A stretch of DNA of 52,536 bases from Lachnospiraceae bacterium (GCA_024692905.1 JAILLY010000032.1:1-52536); one strand, 5' to 3'. Positions 8,038 through 16,330 are shown, numbered from the stretch's first letter. The notes: a model not told the origin generated them from the letters alone. Translations and numbers: made by a program.

Positions 8038-8994
8038 ATGACCAGGGTATATATAGACGGCAGTGCCGGTACTACGGGACTGAGGATCAATGAAAGGCTT
8101 AACGGCAGGAGTGATATACAACTGCTTAAGATACCGGAGGAACTCAGGAAGGACAATAAGGCCAGGGCATCATACTTAAACGAAGCCGACATCGCCTTTT
8201 TATGCCTGCCTGATGATGCTGCCCGTGAGGCGGTATCGCTTATGGATCCTTCAAACGATCACACAGTCATAATAGATGCTTCAACGGCCCACCGTACCGA
8301 ACCGGGCTGGGCGTACGGCTTTCCCGAACTTGCTCCTTCGTTCAGGAAAAACATCAGGGAAGGAAAGAGGATAGCGGTTCCGGGATGCTATGCTTCGGGA
8401 TTTGTCATGATGACCTATCCTCTTATTGAAGAAGGGATAATCTCAAAGGATTATCCGGTTACCGTGAGTGCGCTCTCCGGATACAGCGGGGCAGGTAAGA
8501 AGGCGATCGAGGTATATGAAGGAGAAGGTAAGCCGGATTCGTATAATGCTCCGAGAGAATATGCCCTGACGCAGCAGCATAAGCATTTAAAAGAGATGAC
8601 TAAGATATGTTCTCTTTCAAAAGAGCCCGTGTTCGTGCCTGTTGTTGATGATTATTACAGCGGGATGATCGTGACTCTTCCCCTTCATGCGGGGCTGCTT
8701 GAAAAAAAGCTTACGCCCGCAGAGTTAAGGGACGCTCTTTTTGCACATTACGAGGGCGAAGCCTTTATAAAGGTAATGCCTTTCGGGAGCGAGGAGGAGA
8801 CAGGCGGGTTTATAAGCGCCAATTTGATGAGCGGGCGCGATGATGCGAAGATATATGTGACGGGAAATGATGACAGGATGGTCATAAATGCCGTCTTTGA
8901 CAACCTCGGAAAGGGCGCATCGGGTGCTGCGGTCCAGTGCATGAACATAGTCACCGGACTTCCCGAGACGACCGGACTTAATGTAATGCAGTAA
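8038..8994 (+). CDS. argC: N-acetyl-gamma-glutamyl-phosphate reductase, short (type 2) form
   Basis: 318 residues. ArgC reduces N-acetyl-glutamyl-5-phosphate to the semialdehyde with NADPH, a step of arginine/ornithine synthesis in the cytoplasm. The N-terminus shows the nucleotide-binding start (VYIDGSAGTTGLRI). The catalytic Cys is residue 117 in VPGCYASG. The DASTAHR and SGYSGAGKKAIEVYE stretches are typical of the shorter ArgC subfamily (about 310 residues, against about 345 for the common form). AGGAGGG precedes the ATG. No clear promoter separates it from the preceding terminator. Only lgt follows it closely (15 nt), so the other arginine genes must lie elsewhere. Confidence 0.93.
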   Translation: MTRVYIDGSAGTTGLRINERLNGRSDIQLLKIPEELRKDNKARASYLNEADIAFLCLPDDAAREAVSLMDPSNDHTVIIDASTAHRTEPGWAYGFPELAPSFRKNIREGKRIAVPGCYASGFVMMTYPLIEEGIISKDYPVTVSALSGYSGAGKKAIEVYEGEGKPDSYNAPREYALTQQHKHLKEMTKICSLSKEPVFVPVVDDYYSGMIVTLPLHAGLLEKKLTPAELRDALFAHYEGEAFIKVMPFGSEEETGGFISANLMSGRDDAKIYVTGNDDRMVINAVFDNLGKGASGAAVQCMNIVTGLPETTGLNVMQ

Positions 8995-9009
8995 AACGGA
9001 GGGATTTAA

Positions 9010-9804
9010 ATGGCAATAGATCTGTTTTCCATAGGCCCTGTCACAATCCACGGCTATGGACTTATGATAGGACTCGGTTTCATACTTGCGATATATGTGG
9101 GCTGCCGCATGGCGGATAAGCTCGGCCTTTCGGCGGACCACGTTATCAATATGGCGATGTGCATCATCGTTTTCGGTTTCATGGGAGGAAAGCTCCTGTA
9201 TCTTCTTGTCAATTTCGGGGAGTTTATCAGGCATCCGCTCGCCCTGCTCGGATCCTCGGGATTTGTCGTTTACGGCGGCATAATCACCGGTATTCTTTCT
9301 ATCTATATTTACTGCAGGATAAAAAAGCTTGATTTTATCGCCTATATGGACCTTGTGGCCGGACCGGTCGCGATAAACCAGGGGATCGGACGTATAGGAT
9401 GTTTTCTTGCGGGATGCTGCTACGGAAGGGCAACCAATTCGCATTTTTCGGTGATCTTTCCTGACGGCAGTCTTGCACCGGCGGGAGTAAGGCTTATACC
9501 GACTCAGCTTATGTCGGCGGCCTTTGATCTTGCGGTTGCGGTGTTCCTTATAATAATGATAAGGAAAGTCAGATACCGCGGGATCATCTCGGGATTATAT
9601 CTTTTGTTTTACGGCGCGGGACGTTTCGTGATCGAATTCTTCAGAGGTGATACCGAGAGAGGTACCGTAATGGGACTTCCGACTTCACAGTTCATATCGA
9701 TATTCATGATGATATTTGCGGTGGCTTATCTGTATTTCAATATCCGAAGAAAAGAAGAAACGGGATATGCTACTTTATCGGACCAACCTTGCGATAATAC
9801 CTGA
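9010..9804 (+). CDS. lgt: Prolipoprotein diacylglyceryl transferase
   Basis: 264 residues, polytopic. Lgt transfers diacylglycerol from phosphatidylglycerol to the lipobox Cys of prolipoproteins in the cytoplasmic membrane. The N-terminus (PVTIHGYGLMIGLGFILA) and the signature region NQGIGRIGCFLAGCCYG are characteristic of the clostridial form. The segment FVVYGGIITG corresponds to the conserved YGG region, and AGRFVIEFFRGD is the usual C-terminal motif. It has an ACGGAGGGA ribosome site and probably shares a transcript with argC. Its last 35 bp overlap, tail to tail, the 3' end of the signal peptidase gene on the other strand. Its substrates here include the lipoproteins at 12998, 15109 and 19908. 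Confidence 0.93.
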   Translation: MAIDLFSIGPVTIHGYGLMIGLGFILAIYVGCRMADKLGLSADHVINMAMCIIVFGFMGGKLLYLLVNFGEFIRHPLALLGSSGFVVYGGIITGILSIYIYCRIKKLDFIAYMDLVAGPVAINQGIGRIGCFLAGCCYGRATNSHFSVIFPDGSLAPAGVRLIPTQLMSAAFDLAVAVFLIIMIRKVRYRGIISGLYLLFYGAGRFVIEFFRGDTERGTVMGLPTSQFISIFMMIFAVAYLYFNIRRKEETGYATLSDQPCDNT

Positions 9805-10339
9805 ATGCGGCCTTGCCGAGTATCTTGTCGCGCTGAAGGAACGGATGGATCCAGAACCTTGAATCCGCAGATTCGTTCCTGTTATCACCCATCATGAAAT
9901 AGCACCCTTCGGGTATGGTCACGGGACCGTAGTCACCGACGGGATCCACCTTCACATAGGGCTCGTCAAGAGGCATGTCGGCGCCGTCTATATATACGCG
10001 GCCGTCCTTGACCTCGAGCGTTTCGCCGGGCATTCCGATGATACGCTTTATGAACAGCTCGCGTTCATCATCGGGAAACTTGAATATCACTATATCCCCG
10101 CGCTTGGGATCTTTGTTCTTGTATGCAAGGCGGTTGCCGAAGATACGGTCTCCGGTCATTATCGTCGGTTCCATCGATTTGGACGGTATCACTGCGTTTA
10201 CCAGCAGGAACATATTTACGACGACCGCGATGACGACTGCGATCTCAAGGACGAGCACCCACTCCATCACTTCGCGCTTTATTTCGGCCTTGCTCATCTT
10301 GGGAGCGGGCAGTTTTTTGGGAGAATTATCCGATGACAT
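9770..10339 (-). CDS. lepB: Signal peptidase I
   Basis: 189 residues, type I signal peptidase of the short Gram-positive (SipS) form. It has one N-terminal membrane anchor (about 25-50) and a catalytic domain on the outer face of the membrane. The catalytic Ser is residue 55 in PSKSMEPT and the general-base Lys is residue 98 in FIKRIIGMPG. The C-terminal box MGDNRNESADSRFW is also present. It removes signal peptides from secreted proteins such as those at 27048, 40358, 43029 and 51860. GCGAGG precedes the ATG. It is transcribed divergently from the acyltransferase operon through overlapping promoters, and converges on lgt. Confidence 0.95.
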   Translation of the reverse strand: MSSDNSPKKLPAPKMSKAEIKREVMEWVLVLEIAVVIAVVVNMFLLVNAVIPSKSMEPTIMTGDRIFGNRLAYKNKDPKRGDIVIFKFPDDERELFIKRIIGMPGETLEVKDGRVYIDGADMPLDEPYVKVDPVGDYGPVTIPEGCYFMMGDNRNESADSRFWIHPFLQRDKILGKAAFRYYRKVGPIK

Positions 10340-10354
10340 TTTATACCTCGCTGT

Positions 10355-10383
10355 TTGACTACATTTTCCTATTATAGTACAAT
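10355..10383 (+). promoter_or_regulatory. Promoter of the MBOAT/SGNH operon
   Basis: TTGACT at 10355-10360, a 17-bp spacer, TACAAT at 10378-10383. The -10 boxes of this and the signal peptidase promoter lie on top of each other, so only one polymerase can bind at a time. Confidence 0.7.
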
Positions 10384-10399
10384 CGTATGCGAATTACAA
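10371..10399 (-). promoter_or_regulatory. Promoter of the signal peptidase gene
   Basis: On the minus strand TTGTAA (10394-10399), a 17-bp spacer and TATAAT (10371-10376). It overlaps the oppositely directed promoter at 10355-10383. Confidence 0.65.
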
Positions 10400-10418
10400 G
10401 TTAAGCGGAGGAGACGGA

Positions 10419-11867
10419 ATGCCGTTCAATTCACTTCCTTTTTTGATGTTTTTCCCTGTGGCGGTTATGCTATATTTCCTCATACCCCACAGGTTCAGAT
10501 ATATATGGCTCCTGTTTTGCAGCTACTTCTTTTATGCATGCCAGGACACTTCGGCCACCTTACTCCTTATGATATCAACGGTCATCACGTGGTCGGCCGG
10601 CAGGCTTGTCTACAATGCTGACACGGTGAAGCTTAAGAAGATATACACCGCACTAGGCCTCATACTTAATCTGTCGATACTTATCTATTTTAAATATGCC
10701 GGATTCCTGGTATCCGTGCTTACGGTGGATTACGAATTCTCACTCGTTATCCCCGCCGGCATCTCGTTTTATACGTTCCAGTCCCTGACCTATATCATCG
10801 ATTGCTACAGGGAAGAGACAAAGCCCGAGAACAATATCCTTAAATATGCGCTTTTTGTCTCGTTCTTCCCATGCATCCTTTCGGGTCCGATAGAGAGGTC
10901 CAAGCGCCTTCTTCCGCAGCTTTCATGCGAACATCATTTTGATCCGGTACGTGTGAAAGAGGGACTTTTTCTTATGCTCTGGGGTTACTTCCTTAAGATG
11001 GTCATCGTTTCCAGGCTTGATATCCTGACAACGAATGTATATGAACTCTCAAGGTTCAAGGCCGGTCCGCTGATGACCGGTATCCCGATGATCATCGCGA
11101 TGTTTGCATACAGCTTCAGGATCTACGGTGACTTTGCAGGCTATACCTTCATTGCGATCGGAGCCGGAAGAGTCATGGGCTTTGAGCTTATGGATAACTT
11201 CAGGCAGCCATATCTTGCGGTCAGCGTTTCCGATTTCTGGCGCAGATGGCATATATCGCTCTCGACCTGGTTTCGGGATTATCTGTATATCCCGCTCGGC
11301 GGCAGCAGGAAGGGAACGGCAAGACGCTATCTTAACATCATGATAGTTTTTGCAATAAGCGGGATCTGGCACGGAGCGACCCCTAACTTCCTTATCTGGG
11401 GACTGCTATTTGGAATATACCAGGTTCTCGGATATGCTCTTAAACCCGCAAAGGAGCAGGCCGTAAGGCTGTTTAAGCTTGAAGGCCATGACAGGATATT
11501 AAGAGTCATACGCACTGCGTTTACCTTCCTTTTGGTAAGCGTGACCTGGACGTTTTTCAGGACAACGGACCTGTCGCTTGCCCTTGATGAGATAAGACGT
11601 ACCTTCACCGGGGTCAGGCTGTCCTGGCTGTTTGACGGAAGTGCCGCAGGGCTCGGACTCGGCGTGATGAACCTTATCATCGTGATCATTGCGGTCGCGG
11701 TGCTGATAGCGGTTGACATAATGTGCGAGAAGAAAAAATGTGCGGTATATTCGCTTATGGACCGTACGCCCCGGTGGTTAAGATGGTGCGTTTATTACCT
11801 TTTGTTCACGCTGATACTTTTATCCTGCAATCTATCGACCAGGGAATTTTTATATCAGGCCTTTTAG
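10419..11867 (+). CDS. MBOAT-family membrane-bound O-acyltransferase (AlgI/DltB-like)
   Basis: 482 residues with about ten membrane segments. The MBOAT signature regions are clear: SFYTFQSLTYIIDCYR, SFFPCILSGPIER, the SDFWRRWHISLSTWFRDY block and the catalytic His (residue 318) in SGIWHGA. Proteins of this type pass an acetyl or other acyl group across the membrane for O-acylation of exported polysaccharide, teichoic acid or peptidoglycan. The next gene encodes an SGNH-type protein of the kind that completes such transfers outside. AGCGGAGGAGACGGA gives a strong ribosome site. It could act on an exopolysaccharide or on the wall; no dlt genes or glycan-synthesis genes lie nearby to decide. Confidence 0.92.
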   Translation: MPFNSLPFLMFFPVAVMLYFLIPHRFRYIWLLFCSYFFYACQDTSATLLLMISTVITWSAGRLVYNADTVKLKKIYTALGLILNLSILIYFKYAGFLVSVLTVDYEFSLVIPAGISFYTFQSLTYIIDCYREETKPENNILKYALFVSFFPCILSGPIERSKRLLPQLSCEHHFDPVRVKEGLFLMLWGYFLKMVIVSRLDILTTNVYELSRFKAGPLMTGIPMIIAMFAYSFRIYGDFAGYTFIAIGAGRVMGFELMDNFRQPYLAVSVSDFWRRWHISLSTWFRDYLYIPLGGSRKGTARRYLNIMIVFAISGIWHGATPNFLIWGLLFGIYQVLGYALKPAKEQAVRLFKLEGHDRILRVIRTAFTFLLVSVTWTFFRTTDLSLALDEIRRTFTGVRLSWLFDGSAAGLGLGVMNLIIVIIAVAVLIAVDIMCEKKKCAVYSLMDRTPRWLRWCVYYLLFTLILLSCNLSTREFLYQAF

Positions 11868-11905
11868 GACCGCTTTACCGGGCCCGGCCTTTATGGTGAC
11901 GGATC

Positions 11906-12889
11906 ATGAAACGCTATGCTGATTTTGCGTTAAAGTGCATACTGGCCCTTATCCCGCTGCTTGTCATAACGGGTTATACCCTGTTATGCCCGTTTGGATA
12001 TATGGATGAGGAATATCCTTCCTGGCATTATACGAAGATGGTACAGTCAGGCAGGGAGGCAGAGGGCTCCGGGGTTTTGATCCTCGGCGATTCAAGGGCC
12101 AAGGCGGACATCATTCCCGGGATGCTCGGCAAAGATTATGTAAACCTTGGCGTCGGAGGAGCCACTCCGATAGAGATGTATTATACACTTTCCGAATATA
12201 TCGAAAAGAACGGATCTCCGCGGGAAGTTTACATAATGTTTGCGCCTTTCCACTATTCGTACATGGACAATTACCGCACGAGGACGATGTACTTTAAACA
12301 TCTGACTTTTTCTCAGGCTATGGAAGTTTATTCAAAGGGACGCTCATACGGTGCAAAGGTGTTTGACGATCTTGACAGGTTCGACATTATAAGCATGTAT
12401 GCGGGTCTTCCCGACAGTTATCTTCCCGCACTCATAAATGCAAGGATAGCAGGAAGGTATGATAAAAACCGTGCCCTGTATGAAAAGCTTAAGGAAGAAA
12501 GGGGCCATGCGCTGTACGGGCTCGATAACGGGAATGATGATATCAATTACGAGGCCAATTACGAGCATATGAACATGGAAGGAGAGCATCTCCTTATAAC
12601 ATTTTATTTTGACAGGCTGTTAAAGCTGTGTTCGTCAAACGGTATAAAGACGACCCTGCTGCAGCCGCCCATGAACCGCGCATCCTTTGATGCCCTGCAC
12701 GATGATTATGTCAGGGAATACAGGAGCTATATCCGGGGGATGGCAAGGGATAATCCGGGCATCGTGTTTGAGGATGAGATCCCCTGCTATGACAACTCGT
12801 ATTTCGGTGATTCTTCCCATCTTAATGAAAAAGGAGCCGTGGTTTATACGCGTGAGATAATGGACAAATATGTTAAACAAAGCAAATAA
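11906..12889 (+). CDS. Membrane-anchored SGNH-type hydrolase/acyltransferase partner of the MBOAT protein
   Basis: 327 residues with one N-terminal membrane anchor (about 8-30) and an outside domain. ILGDSRAKAD carries the SGNH block I with Ser63 as the likely nucleophile. GDSSHLNEKGA near the C-terminus supplies the Asp302/His305 pair. GVGGATPIEMYYTL fits block II with its Gly. This arrangement matches AlgX/AlgJ- or DltD-like partners of MBOAT acyltransferases, which accept the acyl group and place it on the extracellular glycan. It starts 38 nt after the MBOAT gene, with a weak ribosome site, and is almost surely co-transcribed. The acceptor is unknown. Confidence 0.75.
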   Translation: MKRYADFALKCILALIPLLVITGYTLLCPFGYMDEEYPSWHYTKMVQSGREAEGSGVLILGDSRAKADIIPGMLGKDYVNLGVGGATPIEMYYTLSEYIEKNGSPREVYIMFAPFHYSYMDNYRTRTMYFKHLTFSQAMEVYSKGRSYGAKVFDDLDRFDIISMYAGLPDSYLPALINARIAGRYDKNRALYEKLKEERGHALYGLDNGNDDINYEANYEHMNMEGEHLLITFYFDRLLKLCSSNGIKTTLLQPPMNRASFDALHDDYVREYRSYIRGMARDNPGIVFEDEIPCYDNSYFGDSSHLNEKGAVVYTREIMDKYVKQSK

Positions 12890-12892
12890 AAT

Positions 12893-12914
12893 CACAAAAA
12901 CTTGTGTATTTTTT
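12893..12914 (+). terminator. Weak A/T-rich terminator after the SGNH gene
   Basis: CACAA/TTGTG, a 5-bp stem with a 4-nt loop, followed by TATTTTTT. The stem is short, so readthrough into the next gene is possible. Confidence 0.45.
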
Positions 12915-12916
12915 CG

Positions 12917-12945
12917 GTGACTAATACAATCATTTGTGGTACAAT
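12917..12945 (+). promoter_or_regulatory. Probable promoter of the DUF3048 lipoprotein gene
   Basis: GTGACT (12917-12922), a 17-bp spacer, TACAAT (12940-12945). The -10 is good and the -35 moderate. Confidence 0.5.
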
Positions 12946-12997
12946 ATTGGAAGTGGTGTTATAATCATGGTTAATAAGGAGATTTAGGAGGCATATA

Positions 12998-14128
12998 ATG
13001 AGAAAGAAAAAATATTTCCTTTTGCTCGCTTTATCCGCGGCTATGGTCCTCGGCGGATGCAAGAAGGATACGGCCGATGCACCCGAAGAGACTACGTCGG
13101 ACGAGCCGGTCATCCAGCTTGTTACTGATGATAATACCGAACCCGCTGCCGAGGAGGTTGCCGAGGCTCCCGAAGAGGATGATGAGGTCCGCGAGGGAAT
13201 GTACAGGAGCGAACTTACCAACGAGTGGATCGATGAATCCCTTAAGGATCAGAGGCCGATAGCGGTAATGGTCGATAACGAGAAGACGGCGCTCGATCAT
13301 TACGGATTATCCCAGTCCGATATCGTATATGAGATGACGAACTCTACGGCCAATGACGGTGTTACCCGTTTCATGGTACTTTTCAAGGACTATAACAGTG
13401 TTAAGCAGATCGGAAGCATACGAAGCGTAAGGCCTACGAACCTTCAGATCATTCCCGAGTGGAATGCTGTCATCTGCCATGACGGAGGTCCTTTCTATAT
13501 CGATGATTATCTTGCAAAGGATTATGTAGAGAACTTCAGCGGAACTTTCTCGCGTGTCAATAACGGCAAGTCGAGGGAATTTACCGAATATATTCTTGAA
13601 GGCGATGTGGATAAGAATTTCGCAAGCCATTCCAAGTACAGCAAGACCTACAATGATTACTATCCCGGTCCGCATTATCAGTTTACTTCGGCAAGCAAGC
13701 CCAATGACTTAAGCCAGTATTCCGATGCCAAGAGCGCGACCCATATCCAGATGCCCTACAAGCATAACAAGCCTTATCTTGATTATGATGCCGCATCGGG
13801 AACCTACCTGTATTCCGAGTACGGGATCAAGCATGTTGATGCAGGCAATAACAACGAGCAGCTTTCGTTCAAGAACCTGCTCATCCAGAACTGCCGCTAT
13901 GTACAGTTTGACTCTAACGGATACATGATGTTCCACTCGATCGACTTCAACCGTGACGGATATTATATCACCGAAGGTAAGGTGATCCCCATCACATGGT
14001 CGAAGGAGGATGAGCTTACACCGACGAGATATTATGATAAGGACGGGGATGAGATAGTATTAAATACCGGAAGGACTTATGTTGCACTTGTTCCCGATGA
14101 TATATGGAAGGGTCTTACGATCGAATGA
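12998..14128 (+). CDS. DUF3048 (YerB-like) lipoprotein
   Basis: 376 residues. A lipoprotein signal peptide ends at LGGC (Cys22 approximately), so the protein should be lipidated by Lgt and held on the outer face of the membrane. An acidic, Glu/Asp-rich linker to about residue 75 precedes the DUF3048 domain, recognisable by RPIAVMVDNEKTALDHYGLSQSDIVYE and GSIRSVRP. The C-terminal part has FSYEY-like aromatic blocks and ends in a beta-rich segment. The biochemical function of the family is unknown; members are widespread in spore-forming and related Firmicutes. AGGAGG lies before the ATG. It is monocistronic, ended by a strong terminator. The family call is secure, the role is open. Confidence 0.88.
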   Translation: MRKKKYFLLLALSAAMVLGGCKKDTADAPEETTSDEPVIQLVTDDNTEPAAEEVAEAPEEDDEVREGMYRSELTNEWIDESLKDQRPIAVMVDNEKTALDHYGLSQSDIVYEMTNSTANDGVTRFMVLFKDYNSVKQIGSIRSVRPTNLQIIPEWNAVICHDGGPFYIDDYLAKDYVENFSGTFSRVNNGKSREFTEYILEGDVDKNFASHSKYSKTYNDYYPGPHYQFTSASKPNDLSQYSDAKSATHIQMPYKHNKPYLDYDAASGTYLYSEYGIKHVDAGNNNEQLSFKNLLIQNCRYVQFDSNGYMMFHSIDFNRDGYYITEGKVIPITWSKEDELTPTRYYDKDGDEIVLNTGRTYVALVPDDIWKGLTIE

Positions 14129-14165
14129 TAAGACAGGCCTTACTTGTTAAATAAAGTAAATTATA

Positions 14166-14194
14166 ACCCCCGGACCGGCCGGCCCGGGGGTTTT
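14166..14194 (+). terminator. Strong GC-rich intrinsic terminator after the DUF3048 gene
   Basis: CCCCCGG pairs with CCGGGGG around a short GC-rich loop, followed by TTTT. It lies between convergent genes. Confidence 0.85.
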
Positions 14195-14202
14195 GTATTA
14201 TA

Positions 14203-14260
14203 CCGAAGGTTTTTGGGGATGAAGCTTTATCATACTCCGAAGGTTTTTGGGAGGATGAAG
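14203..14260. repeat. Imperfect direct repeat across the 3' end of the TraX-like gene
   Basis: Two copies of a 22-24 bp unit (14203-14224 and 14237-14260), both beginning CCGAAGGTTTTTGGG and ending GATGAAG. The period is 34 bp. The second copy encodes the last residues of the TraX-like protein; the first lies past its stop codon. It looks like a local tandem duplication. Confidence 0.7.
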
Positions 14261-14988
14261 TATACGACATAATATATAAGGTATATGTGGAGAGGATAGA
14301 AGAGATAGAAGAAATACTTGATCTTCAGTCCTCTTTTTCCGTTATATAAAAGCAGCGGAATGAATGCGGCGGGAGCCCAGTTTTCCCAGGCAAAGGATAT
14401 CGCGCCTCCGAGACAGGAGAGTAAACGGTCGTAACTGAGAAGATATATAAGTGCGATCGAAAATACACCTTTATAGGAGTAGTCCGTTTTAAGGAGCCAG
14501 GCCGTTATCGCGCCCGCACCGATCGCCGCCATGATCCCTACAGATAGCAGTGCGTTCGAAAGACCGGGCGTTTCCTTAAGAAGCTTTATTGCCGCGATCA
14601 CAACAAGGGATATTGCCAGTGTGAACATTACATTCTGCGCATCCCCGTCAAAGTTCTGCCCCGAATGCAGCAGGTTAAACGCATGCTCCGATATAAGTGC
14701 CCCGATGATCAGCAGGGTAAGGTATCTTTTGGGGTTCCTTGTGTGCCTGAAACCTTCAACGAGCAGAAAACAGAAGATAGGAAAGGCGAGCCTTCCTACA
14801 CCTCTCCCGAGCTTATAAAAGAAGTTGAAACGCCTTATGGTCCTGTAATCGAGAGTCGCGATGGGACCGCCGAACCTGTGTCTTATCATGGCTGTCATAT
14901 GATCTATGAACATGAACAGGCATGCTGCGATCTTCAGCGTGCTCCCGCTTAAGCATCTGATTTTTTCGAGCTTGTTTTCGGTAGACAT
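14230..14988 (-). CDS. TraX family membrane protein
   Basis: 252 residues with about seven hydrophobic segments. The stretches LKIAACLFMFIDHMTAM, LGRGVGRLAFPIFCFLLVEG, FRHTRNPKRYLTLL and QNVMFTLAISL are diagnostic of the TraX family. This family is named after the F-plasmid pilin N-acetylase and is related to membrane acyltransferases. In Firmicute chromosomes it has no known substrate; there is no conjugation gene here. It probably acylates a surface molecule (inference). The promoter places the transcription start at or beside the ATG and no ribosome site is present, so it is a candidate leaderless gene. It converges on the DUF3048 gene. Confidence 0.85.
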   Translation of the reverse strand: MSTENKLEKIRCLSGSTLKIAACLFMFIDHMTAMIRHRFGGPIATLDYRTIRRFNFFYKLGRGVGRLAFPIFCFLLVEGFRHTRNPKRYLTLLIIGALISEHAFNLLHSGQNFDGDAQNVMFTLAISLVVIAAIKLLKETPGLSNALLSVGIMAAIGAGAITAWLLKTDYSYKGVFSIALIYLLSYDRLLSCLGGAISFAWENWAPAAFIPLLLYNGKRGLKIKYFFYLFYPLHIYLIYYVVYFILPKTFGV

Positions 14989-14994
14989 AGATAC

Positions 14995-15023
14995 ACTATA
15001 ACACCCTGACTTCGGAAGTTCAA
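14995..15023 (-). promoter_or_regulatory. Promoter of the TraX-like gene, 6 nt from the start codon
   Basis: On the minus strand TTGAAC (15018-15023), a 17-bp spacer, TATAGT (14995-15000), then 6 nt to the ATG at 14988. This geometry predicts a leaderless transcript. Confidence 0.6.
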
Positions 15024-15040
15024 CGACTTACCCCCGCGGG

Positions 15041-15069
15041 TTGTCAAGCGCTTTAAAGTCAGTTATAAT
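15041..15069 (+). promoter_or_regulatory. Promoter of the TPR lipoprotein gene
   Basis: TTGTCA at 15041-15046, a 17-bp spacer, TATAAT at 15064-15069. It is back to back with the TraX-like promoter. Confidence 0.75.
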
Positions 15070-15108
15070 TATCTGGATGTTTATTTTTGTATACAATGTG
15101 AGGATATC

Positions 15109-16155
15109 ATGAAGCATCCGGGTTTCGGGTTCATCTTCATATCGGCTGTCATATTTCTTACGGGCTGCAGAGGCGGCCTGGCGGGAGACGGCAATACCGC
15201 ATCGGGCATGCAGGCGATCGAAGCCCAGGATTACACGACGGCGCTGACCTGTTTTGAGAATGCGCTTTCATCGGGCGAGGATGCCCGTCTTGACCACAGG
15301 GGCATGGGAATAGCGTACATGGGTCTCGGAGAGTACGAGCAGGCCGTAAAGGAGTTTAAGACCGCGCTCTCTTACTCGAACGGGATCGTAAGCAAGGTGG
15401 ATTACGATATCAATTATTACCTCGCCATGGCCCGGTACAAATCCGGCGACATAGACGGTGCGCTTTCAACATATGATGCGATCCTCGCACTTAACGATAA
15501 GGCGGCCGACGCCCATTATCTGCGCGGCAGGATCGAACTCCTTAAGAATGACAAGCAGGCTGCGATAAGTGACTTTGACCGCGCTGTCGAATTAAAGGGC
15601 GGGGACTACGACCTGTATATAAATATTTATGAAGGACTTAAGGCTTCGGGATTTGATTCCGAGGCCGAGGGATATATAAAGGCTGCGCTTGAGAAGAACG
15701 GGAAGATGACCAAGGTCCAGTCGGGGTTGTTCTCTTATTATCTCGGCGATTACGATGAGGCGAGGAACAGCCTTGAGAATGCAAGGAACAGTAACGAATC
15801 CGATATGCTCATACTGTATCTGGGAAGGTCGTATGAGGCGCTCGGTGACGTTAATTACGCATCCAATCTCTATTCGGAATACATCGGTAAGGGCTCGGCC
15901 GGAGCCTCCATATATAACGAACTGGGGCTCATAAACCTTAAAAGGGAAATGTATGATGAAGCACTTGAGGCGTTTGAAGCCGGAATGGCCTTAAACGATC
16001 CGGCCTATACCCAGAGCCTTATGTTCAATGAGGCGGTCACCTATGAATATCTTTTGGATTTCAAAAAGGCCGGAGTGCTCATGAAAGAGTACCTCGAAAG
16101 GTTCCCTGATGACGAGGAAGCCCAGAGAGAATACGTATTTCTCAGCACAAGATAG
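15109..16155 (+). CDS. Tetratricopeptide-repeat lipoprotein
   Basis: 348 residues. A signal peptide ends in the lipobox LTGC (Cys near residue 22), so the protein is predicted to be anchored outside the membrane. From about residue 30 onward it is made of TPR units, for example DARLDHRGMGIAYMGLGEYEQAVKEF, AADAHYLRGRIELLKNDKQAAISDFDRAV and ASIYNELGLINLKREMYDEALEAFEAG. These form a helical scaffold for protein-protein contacts. The partner is unknown. Such lipoproteins often serve envelope assembly or secretion complexes, but nothing nearby proves that. GAGG lies 7 nt before the ATG. It is monocistronic, with a strong terminator about 100 nt after the stop. Confidence 0.9.
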   Translation: MKHPGFGFIFISAVIFLTGCRGGLAGDGNTASGMQAIEAQDYTTALTCFENALSSGEDARLDHRGMGIAYMGLGEYEQAVKEFKTALSYSNGIVSKVDYDINYYLAMARYKSGDIDGALSTYDAILALNDKAADAHYLRGRIELLKNDKQAAISDFDRAVELKGGDYDLYINIYEGLKASGFDSEAEGYIKAALEKNGKMTKVQSGLFSYYLGDYDEARNSLENARNSNESDMLILYLGRSYEALGDVNYASNLYSEYIGKGSAGASIYNELGLINLKREMYDEALEAFEAGMALNDPAYTQSLMFNEAVTYEYLLDFKKAGVLMKEYLERFPDDEEAQREYVFLSTR

Positions 16156-16252
16156 GCTTTTATGTGACTCTCCCATAAAAATCACTCCTCTGATTTGTGC
16201 ATTATTTACAATTGACCATATCGGTCGATCATCATTTGACTGATCCGAAGTG

Positions 16253-16293
16253 ACCTCAGCCCCCATTATTTGGGGGAGTATGAGGTTTTTTTT
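16253..16293 (+). terminator. Strong intrinsic terminator before the nrdD regulatory region
   Basis: Outer stem CCTCA/TGAGG and inner stem CCCCC/GGGGG around ATTATTT, followed by eight T. It insulates nrdD from the TPR gene. The roughly 95 nt between the TPR stop and this hairpin hold nothing I recognise. Confidence 0.9.
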
Positions 16294-16330
16294 GACTTCA
16301 TATTTACGGCCCGGCAGGTTGACATAAAAA

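Noticed and set aside
16201-16252. Small RNA gene before the nrdD region
   Set aside because: There is a terminator but no convincing promoter; it is more simply the end of the TPR gene transcript.
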